Shown: piece by piece, positions 1-8,724 of the stretch
How positions within the stretch are numbered: position 1 is the stretch's first letter
Layout: the number at the start of each line of letters is the position of its first letter
Origin: a virus
DNA length: 64,000 bases
Reading direction: 5' to 3' (one strand)
Virus record (IMG/VR): IMGVR_UViG_3300035182_002586
Span: 124,001-188,000 of that record
Translations under genes and position numbers: made by a program
Notes under the pieces: generated by a model
What the model was told of the DNA's origin: nothing
The model's database searches: none
The model's input: only the letters and a program-made list of their open reading frames with translations

Positions 1-1
1 C

Positions 2-274
2 AGGGACTCCAAGAAGAAGGCCACGCAGGCCCTCTCCAAAGACCCCGAGCTGATGAAGAGCTGGATCGCCACAATGTCGGCGGTCCCCGCTACGACCTCA
101 GAGGAAGAAGACGCGAAGGAACTGGTCCGCAAGGCCCGCGAGGACCGTCGACTAGCCTTCGAGAAAGCCCTCGTCGAGCACCCGGAGGCGTACGTCCTCT
201 ACCACATGGCGAACTACCTCGTCGGTCTTAGCGAGGCCGTCCGCAAGGAGCGGAGCGAGAGGGCTCGCAAGTGA
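2..274 (+). CDS. Hypothetical protein, 5'-truncated by window edge
   Basis: The frame is open to the left edge, so only the C-terminal about 90 residues are visible. They are charged and probably helical (Lys/Glu/Arg-rich). The stop is TGA at 272-274, one base before the stop of the convergent gene at 276-902. I do not recognise the family. Confidence 0.6.
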   Translation, partial: RDSKKKATQALSKDPELMKSWIATMSAVPATTSEEEDAKELVRKAREDRRLAFEKALVEHPEAYVLYHMANYLVGLSEAVRKERSERARK

Positions 275-275
275 C

Positions 276-902
276 TCAGTGGTAGTCGTAGCGAAGACCG
301 AGCTGATCCCACTCGTGCGTCAGCTCTTGCATCGTCATGTTCGCGGCCTTGGAGATGTTGTCCTTGAGCCAGCCGTAGAACAGGATGCCGTCCTTCTTGC
401 TCACGGGTGAGTAGAGGGTGTCCTGACGGTAGCCGTGGGCCGCCTTGCCGGGCGCCTCGATGACGGTGCTGTTGGTCACGTGGAAGTCGTGCGGGCTCGC
501 CTGGATGCGGACGATGGTGCCGTCCGGGAACTTCTTCTCCAGCTTGATGGTGGTCCCCGGCGGCTCGACGTCGATCCCACGGAGTTCCCGCTCGTGGGTC
601 TCCATCAGCTCCGGGTGGTCCGCCTTGATCTTCTCCAGGTGTGACTTCGCCTGGTCGTAGTTCATGTGCAGGATGGAGGTGACCGCCTGCTTGAGGATCC
701 GGTCCGCCATCTCGTCGTTGAGCGTGTGCGGCATCACCGTCAGCTCACGGACCTTCTTGCCCCGCTTGCCGGCATTCGTCATGTCGGTGATCCGAACGCT
801 CCCGTGGAAGCGGTGGATCTTGAGGTGCTCGGTGAAGGCGTGTTGCCCCACGTCCAGGCTGGCGGCAAGGAACTTGGCAGCGACTCGGCGGGCGAGGTCC
901 AT
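276..902 (-). CDS. Hypothetical protein with RVAAKFLAAS-type N-terminus
   Basis: This is a 208-residue protein of unknown function. I chose the ATG at 900-902 because it gives an N-terminus MDLARRVAAKFLAAS, a short amphipathic segment that recurs in several otherwise unrelated proteins here (12,751 minus, 39,024, 46,571, 49,184 minus). The remainder is mixed alpha/beta with no motif I know. The shared start may be a sorting or packaging signal; that is inference. Confidence 0.7.
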   Translation of the reverse strand: MDLARRVAAKFLAASLDVGQHAFTEHLKIHRFHGSVRITDMTNAGKRGKKVRELTVMPHTLNDEMADRILKQAVTSILHMNYDQAKSHLEKIKADHPELMETHERELRGIDVEPPGTTIKLEKKFPDGTIVRIQASPHDFHVTNSTVIEAPGKAAHGYRQDTLYSPVSKKDGILFYGWLKDNISKAANMTMQELTHEWDQLGLRYDYH

Positions 903-925
903 GCCCACACCCCGTGATAAGACCT

Positions 926-1222
926 CTATCGCCCTACGCTGACCAGGGCGTCGTCGATCTGGTCCGGGTCCAAGCGGAAAGGACCCGGACCCCCTGCCCC
1001 GGGAGCCCAACCGGCCAGGACCCCTCGCCGGACCAGGGCCTCCACCTCGGTCGTTCCGATGGCGTCACATCGACGTACATCCACCGTGGCCACGAGGCAG
1101 CGCCCCGGGAACGCCTCCACCTCGATCGTCACGTTGAGACAGGGGGCCGCCCTCTTGGTGACCAGGAAGCGGTAGGAGGTGGTGTCGACGGTCAACCGCC
1201 GGCTGTGGTTAGGCAGGGTCAT
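926..1222 (-). CDS. Small hypothetical protein
   Basis: This 98-residue ORF has no recognised domain. The hexamer TACACC (reverse of GGTGTA) at 1234-1239 lies 11 nt upstream of the ATG, the spacing seen at many genes here, which supports both the start and the gene. The region around residues 70-85 is Gly/Pro-rich. Confidence 0.6.
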   Translation of the reverse strand: MTLPNHSRRLTVDTTSYRFLVTKRAAPCLNVTIEVEAFPGRCLVATVDVRRCDAIGTTEVEALVRRGVLAGWAPGAGGPGPFRLDPDQIDDALVSVGR

Positions 1223-1261
1223 GCCCTAGCTACTACACCTTTTATCGCCCCCGCAGGGGTG

Positions 1262-1600
1262 ATGGCCTACTCCTACGACCACCGGACCCGCACCGCTGCC
1301 TTCAACATCTCGAAGGTGGTCATGGACATCGACGTTGACCTCTACCCCGAGAAGCTCTCCTGGACCTCAAGTGGGAAGGTCCTCATGACGGGGGTGGCCG
1401 AGTTCGTTCTCCCCAACCGCAAGCACAAGAGCAAGCCCTACGAGCTGGAGACCTCCGAAGACGGTACGGTCCAGCAGTGCAAGTGCGAAGACCCTATGCA
1501 TCGACAGATGATCTGGATCGCCGCAGACAAGCGCAAGCGCGAGCTGGCCGAGCTGATCGAGGACCAGAAGCAGCGGGGCGGGCTCCGTCGCAAGCCCTGA
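1262..1600 (+). CDS. Hypothetical protein
   Basis: A 112-residue protein starting MAYSYDHRTR, with a central beta-rich stretch and a basic C-terminus. One CxC and several His residues are present but no clear metal site. It abuts the convergent J-domain gene at 1601. Function unknown. Confidence 0.6.
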   Translation: MAYSYDHRTRTAAFNISKVVMDIDVDLYPEKLSWTSSGKVLMTGVAEFVLPNRKHKSKPYELETSEDGTVQQCKCEDPMHRQMIWIAADKRKRELAELIEDQKQRGGLRRKP

Positions 1601-2635
1601 TCAAACCCGGTTGATGTAGCGGCTGACGACTCTGTGGGCGATCGTGGCGTTTTTCGGGCGCGTGCTGGCCTTGCCGAGCGCCTCTATCGCCTGCTGGAAG
1701 TCGTCCGGTACCTTCCACGCGTTCTCGTTGGGGAACCCGTGACCAACCCCGTACTGGTCTAGCAGGGCCCGGACTGTCTTCACGGAACGGTCGATCTGTG
1801 CGACTGCCTCCGCTTCGACTTTGCCCTTGAAGGGGGTGTAGAAGTCTTTGAACGAGATCACCTGCTGGTGGGCGTCGCTGTACTGCTCCGCGATGTCGAA
1901 GGGGATGGCCATCCCCTCGTTCGTGTAGAGGAGCGTCATGAGCTTCGCCGACTCGGCGTACAGCTTGATGAACATCGCCGTGTAGTCGTGGGCGGCTACG
2001 TGGACCGCCTTGATCGACTCGATCGACGAGTGTGCCGAGGCCACCTCAATCGCCTTCTTGAGGCCGTTGACGCGCGCCCCGAGGCGGAGCGCCATGGACG
2101 AGAGCACCGTGCAGAACGCCTCCACCTTCTTTGCCACGGTCTTGTCTGAGGGCTTCTCACTCGTCTGTGTCACGTGTTCGGCAGTCTTGTGAAGCGTGTC
2201 CACGGAGTGCGCGAACGTGTGAGTGAGGAACTCGTGCGCGTCCAGCCTCCACGGGGGGGTGAACGTGCCCTCGACCTCTCCCATGGCCCGCTCGAAGATG
2301 CGGGTACACGCCGACATCTCCCTCTGGATGATGGCAATGTTCGCCCGCAGTTCTTCTGCCCGCTTCTTCTCCTCAGGGTCGCCGACCCTCTCGGTGCGGT
2401 CGTTCGTGCGCTTGCCCTCTAGGACTTCCTTCGCGACGTTGACCTCCACCATCTTCCGGTGGTCACCGCCACGGTCCGGGTGGTGTTCGATCGACTTCGC
2501 ACGCCACGCCTTGTTGATCTCGGTGTCGGTGGGGTTGTAGTGCGGCGGGAACCCCAAGATCTCCTTGGCGTCCTCGACGGTCAACGCAATCCGAAGCCGG
2601 TGGGCGAGAAGGGTGCGGCGGTGGAGGTCCATCAC
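1601..2635 (-). CDS. J-domain (DnaJ-like) protein
   Basis: This 344-residue protein has an N-terminal J-domain at about residues 18-75, including the diagnostic HPD tripeptide in IEHHPDRGG. J-domains stimulate the ATPase of Hsp70 chaperones. There is no Gly/Phe region and no zinc-finger repeat, so this is a class C-type J-protein. The roughly 260-residue C-terminal helical part is of unknown function and may choose the client. Two Met codons in tandem at the start leave the first residue uncertain. It is the first gene of a leftward group that continues with Pth2. Confidence 0.8.
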   Translation of the reverse strand: MMDLHRRTLLAHRLRIALTVEDAKEILGFPPHYNPTDTEINKAWRAKSIEHHPDRGGDHRKMVEVNVAKEVLEGKRTNDRTERVGDPEEKKRAEELRANIAIIQREMSACTRIFERAMGEVEGTFTPPWRLDAHEFLTHTFAHSVDTLHKTAEHVTQTSEKPSDKTVAKKVEAFCTVLSSMALRLGARVNGLKKAIEVASAHSSIESIKAVHVAAHDYTAMFIKLYAESAKLMTLLYTNEGMAIPFDIAEQYSDAHQQVISFKDFYTPFKGKVEAEAVAQIDRSVKTVRALLDQYGVGHGFPNENAWKVPDDFQQAIEALGKASTRPKNATIAHRVVSRYINRV

Positions 2636-2681
2636 TACCCCGGTCGGATAAGAGGAACTATTGCAGAGCCCGGAAGAGGAA

Positions 2682-3002
2682 CTATTGCAGAGCCAGGCTA
2701 AGCCCCCGGCACAACCGCTTAGCCTCCCTCCCCGGACCCAAAGCGATGGCTGTCAGCTCGTCTTGCCGATCGGGTTCATAGAAGGCTGCCACCGGGAGGC
2801 CGTATTGCAGAGCGCGCTCCAGGAGGTCGTCCAGAGACGCCTCATTCTGGACGGTGAGCATCGCCAGCGTGTTCGAGGTCTCGTACCAAACCTTGTCCTT
2901 GTCCGGGTGGGTAGCCGACCATTCACGCAATGCATGGGCCGCCTGCACCGCCTGGTGTTGAGGGGGGAGATCGGCACGGGTGATGAGTCTGAGCTTGTCC
3001 AC
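2682..3002 (-). CDS. Type 2 peptidyl-tRNA hydrolase (Pth2) family protein
   Basis: From a GTG at 3000-3002 the product is 106 residues, a typical Pth2 length. It shows the family pattern: a beta strand KLRLITRADL, then QAVQAAHAL, a mid-domain WYETSNTLAMLTV, and the late EPDRQDELTAIALGP. Pth2 enzymes cleave the ester of peptidyl-tRNA that has dropped off the ribosome. That fits a replicon full of tRNA genes, a tmRNA and a deformylase. The GTG start is chosen because longer versions run through a neighbouring reading frame. Confidence 0.8.
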   Translation of the reverse strand: MDKLRLITRADLPPQHQAVQAAHALREWSATHPDKDKVWYETSNTLAMLTVQNEASLDDLLERALQYGLPVAAFYEPDRQDELTAIALGPGREAKRLCRGLSLALQ

Positions 3003-3004
3003 GA

Positions 3005-3377
3005 CTATCCTTCGTACACGCCGGTGACCGGCGGGCGGTGGGCTGCGAAACGGTTCAGAGCCTTGGGGAGGGTGGTGGCCCAAGCCGCGAGCTTGAAGTG
3101 CTTGCCGCTCGGGTCCACGCAGTTGATGCGGATCCCCGCGATCGGGAGAACCCTACGGACCCAGTTGAATGGGCGGCCCGCACGCCGGGTCGCCGCATCT
3201 CGACACGCCTTGCAGGTGACGCCTGTGTGGCACCCCCAGCATGTGTCGAACCAGAGGTCCAACCCATGGACAGGGCAGTAGTTCGTATGCTCTTCTCCGC
3301 ACACGTTGATCTCCGCACACGTTGATCTCCGGCACGTGGTCACACCCACACGTGCTGGGGTACTTGAGTTCGGGCAT
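3005..3377 (-). pseudogene. Cys-rich zinc-binding-like protein split by a 16-bp tandem duplication
   Basis: Two overlapping frames encode one Cys-rich protein. One begins MPELKYPSTCGCDHVPEINVCG and the other continues EEHTNYCPVHG with several CxxC pairs. The join is a perfect tandem copy of gcacacgttgatctcc at 3299-3314 and 3315-3330. Removing one 16-bp copy restores a continuous frame, so the gene looks frameshifted by slippage. An internal start could still give a shorter protein. Function unknown; zinc binding is inferred from the cysteines. Confidence 0.55.
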
Positions 3378-3994
3378 CACTGGTCTCCGTAGACTTCCTC
3401 GACCTGCTCCCGGGCCCTGGCCGCAGAGCGCTCGAAGTGCATCTGGACGGCCCCAATGATGGCCTCGGGGATGCCCGCCGAACGCATCTGCTCTTCCCAC
3501 CCCGCACTCGGGATGTCCCCGCCAAACATGGGGTCGGCCTCGCCCACCCAGAACATCGCCGGGTCGCTGTAGACGTTGCCGTTGGGCGTCTCCAGGTAGG
3601 GCCAGACCTCCAACGGGCTATCTCGACAACAGCCGCAATTACGGCGAAGATCGAACCGATCGACGCGACCGTTCACCTCCTTCGTGTAGAAGGCGATCTT
3701 CTTCCAGCGGCCTTCCTGACGGAGAAGCCCAGGGAACTCCGCGAAGAGAGCGGCGAGCTTGTCAGCTTCCTCCAGCTTGGTCGCAGCTTCCTTGCGAAGA
3801 CTCTCGATCTGCCGAGGAACTGCGAAGCGAACGGCGTCCTCCTGGTCCTTGCGGATCTTCTCCCACCGAGCCTTCTCCTCGGCTTCCTTCGCCTCGCGCG
3901 CAGCCGTCTCCTCGGGGGTTTCCTTCGGGAGGTTGTCCGTCAGCGCCTTCGCGAGACGGCGTACGAGCTTCTTGCTCATGGGCTTGTCGGTCAC
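3377..3994 (-). CDS. Hypothetical protein, coiled-coil N-terminal half
   Basis: A 205-residue product from a GTG at 3992-3994 that overlaps the upstream stop as GTGA, a sign of translational coupling. Residues about 20-90 are Lys/Glu/Ala-rich and probably coiled coil. The later part holds CGCC and aromatic residues. No family recognised. Confidence 0.65.
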   Translation of the reverse strand: MTDKPMSKKLVRRLAKALTDNLPKETPEETAAREAKEAEEKARWEKIRKDQEDAVRFAVPRQIESLRKEAATKLEEADKLAALFAEFPGLLRQEGRWKKIAFYTKEVNGRVDRFDLRRNCGCCRDSPLEVWPYLETPNGNVYSDPAMFWVGEADPMFGGDIPSAGWEEQMRSAGIPEAIIGAVQMHFERSAARAREQVEEVYGDQ

Positions 3995-5187
3995 GATGCA
4001 CCTCCGAGCCACGTACGTGCGTACGCGAATGCCTTCTCCATACCCTCGGCCGAGTGCTCGAAGAACTGGTTCTCGACCTTGCCGTCCCGGCGAAGGCACA
4101 ACTTGATCGGACCGACCTTCACACCCCACTCGACCTCGATGCTGTCCTTGCTCTTCCGAGCAATCTCCCGACACCAGCGGGTCTCGCTGACCGTCTCGTC
4201 CGGGCACCACCCCTTGTAGGTGAACCCGATCGAGTCGTGGGAGGCCGGGGTGAAGGGGGCTTCCTTCTCCAGCTTGGTGGTCGTGAGGTAGAGAGGGTCG
4301 GTGGTCTTGAACTCCGCCTTCCACGCCTCGTACTTGCGGTTCGACTCCTCGCGGCGAATCCGGCGGGCCTTCTCCTCTTCGGAGACCCACTCCTCGACCA
4401 GAACGAGCTGGAGCCCCTCGCGCTTGAACGCCTTCGTGGCGTTCACCGTGGCAGGTTTCTCCGTCTCGTCCTCGTCGTCATCATCGTCATCGCTGTGGTC
4501 CATCGTGTCGAAGCACTTGATGGAGCCGTCGGTCCCGAACTCCGGCCAGCGATCGTCGTCGTCGATGTAGGTCTCGTCCCCGTCGTCCCCGATGACCTTG
4601 AGCATCGGCCACCCGGCCATGGGGTCGGAGAAGTCGTAGAACTGGAACTCGTACGGGCAGGCCCACACGCACCCGGCGACGACCAGGAGCTTCGAGGCCG
4701 CGTCGTACCGGTGCTGGACCCAACAGAAGCCGACCCCCTGCCCGGCCTCCGTCGGAAGGTGGTCCCTGCGCGCCCCTGTGTCCAGCTCGATGACCGTCTG
4801 CCCTTGATAGTCCTCACCACAGACGAGGAAGTCCCCCTTCGGGTGATTCTCGACCCACGAGAACGGGAACGAGCCGTAGTTGCGCTGGACCTCGGCCATC
4901 GGGGTGTCGGACCCGATGGCGTAGACGAGCCCCTGAGAGTAGCTCCACGACCCCGGCGACGTGGCGAACGGGGTCACCACGAGCTTGTACTTCCCCGAAG
5001 GGGAGACGTGCTCCTTGCGAGCCTCGACGTTCGCGTTCTCCGGGACGAAGTACGCCGCCTTCCGCATCTTACGGTACGCGCTCTGAACCTCTTTCGGGAG
5101 GGCCTTGAACGCTTCGCTCAGAGCCTCCTTGGTGAGAGACGCCGCCTTCTCCACGAGCGCGTGGGCCTGGTCGAGCATGGTGGACAT
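3991..5187 (-). CDS. Large hypothetical protein with beta-propeller-like repeats
   Basis: A 398-residue protein. After a helical first 50 residues comes a beta-rich region with repeated aromatic/Gly motifs (SGKYKLVVTPF, GDFLVCGEDYQG, SKLLVVAGCVWACPYEFQF) that resembles WD/propeller blades. An Asp/Glu-rich stretch follows near residue 250. Catalytic residues are not evident. It is coupled to both neighbours: TGATG with the gene at 5187-5621 and GTGA with 3377-3994. Confidence 0.7.
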   Translation of the reverse strand: MSTMLDQAHALVEKAASLTKEALSEAFKALPKEVQSAYRKMRKAAYFVPENANVEARKEHVSPSGKYKLVVTPFATSPGSWSYSQGLVYAIGSDTPMAEVQRNYGSFPFSWVENHPKGDFLVCGEDYQGQTVIELDTGARRDHLPTEAGQGVGFCWVQHRYDAASKLLVVAGCVWACPYEFQFYDFSDPMAGWPMLKVIGDDGDETYIDDDDRWPEFGTDGSIKCFDTMDHSDDDDDDEDETEKPATVNATKAFKREGLQLVLVEEWVSEEEKARRIRREESNRKYEAWKAEFKTTDPLYLTTTKLEKEAPFTPASHDSIGFTYKGWCPDETVSETRWCREIARKSKDSIEVEWGVKVGPIKLCLRRDGKVENQFFEHSAEGMEKAFAYARTWLGGAS

Positions 5188-5621
5188 CACGCCACCTCCG
5201 CCCGAACGAAGGGCTTCTTCTCGCGCACCGGGACCGGGATCGCCCCCTCCGGGTCCGCGAGCCACGCCTCGATCCGGCTGCCCTTCTTGACCCGCCAACT
5301 ATCGAGCATGTCCCCTGCGAACTCGGGGATGTGCTTCGCGAGCACCTGCGTCAGCGTCACAGCGCTCGGCATGTTGTGTTCGTAGAACCGGCCCGCCTCG
5401 GTACGCGAGTAGCCGAGTTCGTCCGTCGGGCACCAGGCATCCGACGCGAGCTGCTGGATCTTGTGCGTGCGCTCGATCCGGCGGAACTTGAAGCCCCGCA
5501 CGAACCCCCACGCGAGGTTCCGGTAGCGATCCGAAATGCTCTGGTCCGAGCGGATCGCCTGATGAATCGCCTTCACGGACGCCTTCTCGGCGTCGCTCAT
5601 CTCCCTGTAATTCTCGAACAT
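5187..5621 (-). CDS. Hypothetical protein
   Basis: A 144-residue protein beginning MFENYREMSDAEKAS, mainly helical and basic, with no recognised domain. It heads a leftward coupled group running down to 3377. Confidence 0.65.
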   Translation of the reverse strand: MFENYREMSDAEKASVKAIHQAIRSDQSISDRYRNLAWGFVRGFKFRRIERTHKIQQLASDAWCPTDELGYSRTEAGRFYEHNMPSAVTLTQVLAKHIPEFAGDMLDSWRVKKGSRIEAWLADPEGAIPVPVREKKPFVRAEVA

Positions 5622-5771
5622 GGTCCTGCCTCCTCGTTGTCTCGACGGTTGCGTTGCGCGAACCGGAGAACGGGGCGGACCACGGGGGAGGTGCAGTTAG
5701 TGGTGCATGGCCACTCCATCCTGAGGCGTACCCGGAAAGTTGTCAACTGCTCTTGGTGTACGTCCACCCCC

Positions 5772-6152
5772 ATGCCGCTGCCGCAGCTCGAATTGAAGCC
5801 CGGGTTCGACACCGCCACACGCTCGGGAAAGGGTCACGACGATCCGCTCGCGTTGCTGGAGGAGTTACACGAAGGCGTTCGGGAGGTAGGGGTAGGTGCT
5901 GTCGTCTACGTCAAAGACGAACCGAGCCGGCAGCCGCCGACGATCGGATTCGAGCTGCATCGGATCAAAGGGGACTTGGATCAGTGGTGGGAATTCTTCA
6001 TTGAGGTACCCAAGTTCAAGGCCACCAAAGAGAAGCTCCCTGCCGGGCTGTGGGGAGCCTTCCTGACCACCGGGGGACGAGCCGCGATCGCACGTCTCAT
6101 GGCCGAAGGAACGCCTCCAGGAGAGCTGGAAGCGAAGCTGTCCTCGGTGTAG
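5772..6152 (+). CDS. Hypothetical protein
   Basis: A 126-residue protein. The start ATG at 5772 lies 11 nt after GGTGTA at 5755-5760, which decides the start over much longer upstream readings. It is probably alpha/beta. No family recognised. Confidence 0.65.
   Translation: MPLPQLELKPGFDTATRSGKGHDDPLALLEELHEGVREVGVGAVVYVKDEPSRQPPTIGFELHRIKGDLDQWWEFFIEVPKFKATKEKLPAGLWGAFLTTGGRAAIARLMAEGTPPGELEAKLSSV
6146..6151 (+). promoter_or_regulatory. GGTGTA promoter-like hexamer
   Basis: GGTGTA lies 11 nt before the ATG at 6163 and overlaps the stop region of the upstream gene. It is one of about 25 instances with the same 9-14 nt spacing. Confidence 0.5.
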
Positions 6153-6162
6153 GGGCCTCACC

Positions 6163-6540
6163 ATGACCGAGTTCGCCGCAGGGGACATCGTTCGAGTCGT
6201 ATCCCAACCGCTCAACCAGAGGTTCGTCCACCTCATCAACGAGGTCGGGGTCCTGTCCGAGGTCAAGGACGGCCACGACCTCCTGGAGACCTTCGGGTCA
6301 GGGATCAACTCGTGCGGAGGTAGTGGCTGGGTGACGCTCGCGTCCCTCGTGCACGAGCACGACCCCGTGTACGTCGCGAAGAAGCAGGCGAAGGACGCAG
6401 CGCGAGAGAAGTACCTCCAAGAGGGCCGCGCGTTCAACGATCGCATCAACGGCATCGAGAAGGGGTTAGCGGAGAAGCACGGCATCCCCGTCGATGCCGT
6501 GAAGGACATCTACAACACGCTCGCCAACGCGTACCCGTAG
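6163..6540 (+). CDS. Hypothetical protein
   Basis: A 125-residue protein. The N-terminal about 60 residues (GDIVRVVSQPLNQRFVHLIN) look like a small beta-barrel, perhaps KOW- or SH3-like, followed by a charged helix. GGTGTA precedes it by 11 nt. Function unknown. Confidence 0.65.
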   Translation: MTEFAAGDIVRVVSQPLNQRFVHLINEVGVLSEVKDGHDLLETFGSGINSCGGSGWVTLASLVHEHDPVYVAKKQAKDAAREKYLQEGRAFNDRINGIEKGLAEKHGIPVDAVKDIYNTLANAYP

Positions 6541-6543
6541 CTC

Positions 6544-6549
6544 GGTGTA
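6544..6549 (+). promoter_or_regulatory. GGTGTA promoter-like hexamer
   Basis: Placed 10 nt before the ATG of the adenosine deaminase gene, suggesting that this gene has its own promoter despite tight packing. Confidence 0.5.
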
Positions 6550-6559
6550 GTCGGAGGGT

Positions 6560-7474
6560 ATGAAGCCCTTCGACTTCCCGCTAGCAGACCTGCACCGACA
6601 CCTGGACGGATCGCTCCGGCCGGAGACGATCCTGGAGCTGGCGGAAGCACAGGGCTACCCGCCGCCGAGCCTCGACAAGCTCCGGTTCCAGCCTCGTATG
6701 GGGCTGGAAGACGCGCTCAACCGCTTCGGTTACATCCTGTGTCTCCTCCAGCACCCGGGGGACGTGCGCCGTGTCGCGTCGGAAATCTGTGAGGACGCCG
6801 CCGCCGACGGAGTGACGACCCTGGAGATCCGGTTCGCTCCGCAGCTCCACGGTGGGGCGCCGATCGAAGAGATCGTAGAGGCGGTTGTCGAGGGGGTGGC
6901 CGGGCGCGCCGGGGTCATCCTCTGCGCCCTCCATGGGGACCCTCCGGAAGTCGCGAAGAAGCTCGTCGAGGTCGCCATCCCGAGGAAAGGCGTCGTAGGC
7001 ATCGACCTCGCAGGGTGCTCTACGCCTCATCATAGCTTCACGATGAAGGACTACGTGACCGCCTTCCGGCGCGCTGAGGAGCACGGGATCGGGCGAACGG
7101 TGCACGCGAGTGAGGGTGGGCCCGCAACCGAGGTCCGGGACGCCATCGAGCTGCTCCACGCCCAACGGATCGGCCACGGGACCATGATGTCCTACGACAT
7201 GAGCGTCGTGGAGCTGGCCCGTGAGCGTGGGGTCGTCTTCGAGGTCTGCCTCACGTCGAACGTCCACACGGGCGTCATCTCCGAGCTGGTCTACCACCCG
7301 GTCAACGCCTGGCTCGCGTGTGGGATCCGCGCCGTCATCTGCCCGGACAACACGTTCTTCTCGAACGTCTCCTCGTCGCAGGAGCACCTGAACGCGCTCT
7401 CCATCCCCGCCATCAGCGAGGACACCTTGCGTACGATGGTCACGTGGGGGCACGAAGCCGCGTTCCGACGTTAG
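6560..7474 (+). CDS. Adenosine/adenine deaminase family protein
   Basis: A 304-residue amidohydrolase-fold enzyme, slightly shorter than bacterial Add (about 330). It has the zinc-binding LHRHLDGSLRPE start, a mid-protein HASEGGP with the usual His and Glu, and QRIGHGT. The C-terminal metal Asp lies in VICPDNTFF, where the usual DDP is replaced by PDN, so substrate preference may differ. Family members deaminate adenosine or adenine in purine salvage. In this context it might also act on modified nucleosides or on a signalling nucleotide, which is speculation. It has its own GGTGTA box. Confidence 0.85.
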   Translation: MKPFDFPLADLHRHLDGSLRPETILELAEAQGYPPPSLDKLRFQPRMGLEDALNRFGYILCLLQHPGDVRRVASEICEDAAADGVTTLEIRFAPQLHGGAPIEEIVEAVVEGVAGRAGVILCALHGDPPEVAKKLVEVAIPRKGVVGIDLAGCSTPHHSFTMKDYVTAFRRAEEHGIGRTVHASEGGPATEVRDAIELLHAQRIGHGTMMSYDMSVVELARERGVVFEVCLTSNVHTGVISELVYHPVNAWLACGIRAVICPDNTFFSNVSSSQEHLNALSIPAISEDTLRTMVTWGHEAAFRR

Positions 7475-7845
7475 GGGCCCGAAGCAGCGTACTCGGTGAC
7501 CACGGCCTCGACATCACGCAGCTCGGCCTCTGCGGAGGGGCTCAGGAACCGGTCGTTGAGCCGCCCCGGGATCGTTACGACGAAGTGCTTGAACTCGGGG
7601 GCTAGGAACGCCACGAGCCCCGCCGTGTACGCGGTCGTCATCAACTGGTGGAAGTCGTGGCACGACTTCCCGGTCATCCCGTCGTAGACCTGGAAGAGCT
7701 TTGCGTAGACGTTGCCGTCCTTCGCGAGCCGCTCCACGGTGAGCGCGAACGATCGCACGTCCATTCGCCAATGCTTCTCCGGGTACAGCTTCGCAGCCGT
7801 TCCGACGAACAGCTCTGCTGCCCGGAAGACTTCGTTGTCCTTCAT
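7471..7845 (-). CDS. Hypothetical protein
   Basis: A 124-residue, mostly helical protein that overlaps the end of the convergent deaminase gene and the stop of the upstream gene (ATGA at 7842-7845). Function unknown. Confidence 0.6.
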   Translation of the reverse strand: MKDNEVFRAAELFVGTAAKLYPEKHWRMDVRSFALTVERLAKDGNVYAKLFQVYDGMTGKSCHDFHQLMTTAYTAGLVAFLAPEFKHFVVTIPGRLNDRFLSPSAEAELRDVEAVVTEYAASGP

Positions 7846-8114
7846 CCCCAGGTCAGCTCGGTGCGCCGGGCCTTCTTGAGGTCCTGGCAGATGGCCGAGA
7901 GTTCGTCGAGGTACTGGAGGTCGTCCGCAGCGAGAGTCCCCTTCGCCTTCTCGACCCCGGCGATGGCTTCCTTGAGCGGCATCTTACCCGCCGTTTCCTC
8001 ACACGGAGGAAGCCCCATGGCTTGGAGGATGCGCCCCGCCAGACCGTTGTTGAGGTCGAGCGAGCGCGGGTACTTCATCCCACGCTTTTTGATGCCCGTG
8101 AAGCTGACCGACAT
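7842..8114 (-). CDS. Small hypothetical protein
   Basis: A 90-residue protein, leading gene of a two-gene leftward unit. Its ATG lies 10 nt from TACACC at 8125-8130, half of a divergent promoter pair. No domain recognised. Confidence 0.65.
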   Translation of the reverse strand: MSVSFTGIKKRGMKYPRSLDLNNGLAGRILQAMGLPPCEETAGKMPLKEAIAGVEKAKGTLAADDLQYLDELSAICQDLKKARRTELTWG

Positions 8115-8124
8115 ACGTTCTTCC

Positions 8125-8139
8125 TACACCGCCGGTGTA
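8125..8139. promoter_or_regulatory. Back-to-back divergent promoter, TACACC-gcc-GGTGTA
   Basis: The two hexamers form a perfect inverted repeat with a 3-nt spacer. The left copy lies 10 nt from the minus-strand ATG (8114) and the right copy 9 nt from the plus-strand ATG (8149). This is the clearest evidence that GGTGTA is a directional start-site element. Confidence 0.65.
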
Positions 8140-8148
8140 CATGAAGAC

Positions 8149-8724
8149 ATGACGGAACCGACGGACACCCGCACGCTCGCCGAACGCCATGCCTCCTGTG
8201 AGGATGAAGAGCGGTACTGGGGCGAGCCGATGACTCGGGAGCAGATCATCGAGGGCGCACGTCTAAACGAGGCTGCTGGCGACGAAGTGACTTCGGAGCT
8301 GGTCACGTGGCTCCTCACGCATCGCAAGAGGCTCATGGCCATCGTCACGGCGGCCACGAAGTTCGTGTACGTCGGGGACTACTTCAAGAACGGAAGCCAC
8401 AACAACTCCACGGCCCCCTTCGTCGGCGCCGAGCGGGAACTCACGCAGGCCGTCGGTCCGGCTCGTCTGGTGGGGCCGTGGGATCCGAAGGCAACCAGCG
8501 GGCTCACGTTCGACGTCAAACTCGCGCTGGAGAACTACGAGCTGCGCAAGACTCAGAACAAGGGAAAGCAGGTCGACAACTCTCGGCTCCCGGCAGGGTC
8601 CCCCATGCACTACTACTGCCGGTTCTGCGGGGAGCCGACCGAGACGCTGCCCGAGGGGCACATCGTCAAGCCGTCCACGTGCTGTGACCCCTGCCAGCTC
8701 CTCCACAACCACGGGGTCATCTAG
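8149..8724 (+). CDS. Hypothetical protein with C-terminal zinc ribbon
   Basis: A 191-residue protein. The last 45 residues carry CRFCGEPTE and CCDPCQLLH, a CxxC...CxxC zinc-ribbon pattern. The first two thirds are helical and unknown. The start at 8149 follows the divergent GGTGTA box. It may bind nucleic acid, by inference from the ribbon only. Confidence 0.65.
   Translation: MTEPTDTRTLAERHASCEDEERYWGEPMTREQIIEGARLNEAAGDEVTSELVTWLLTHRKRLMAIVTAATKFVYVGDYFKNGSHNNSTAPFVGAERELTQAVGPARLVGPWDPKATSGLTFDVKLALENYELRKTQNKGKQVDNSRLPAGSPMHYYCRFCGEPTETLPEGHIVKPSTCCDPCQLLHNHGVI

Noticed and set aside
4054-5385. A 443-codon plus-strand ORF
   Set aside because: It is antisense to the coupled genes at 3991-5621 and has a biased Leu/Arg/Val composition typical of shadow frames.
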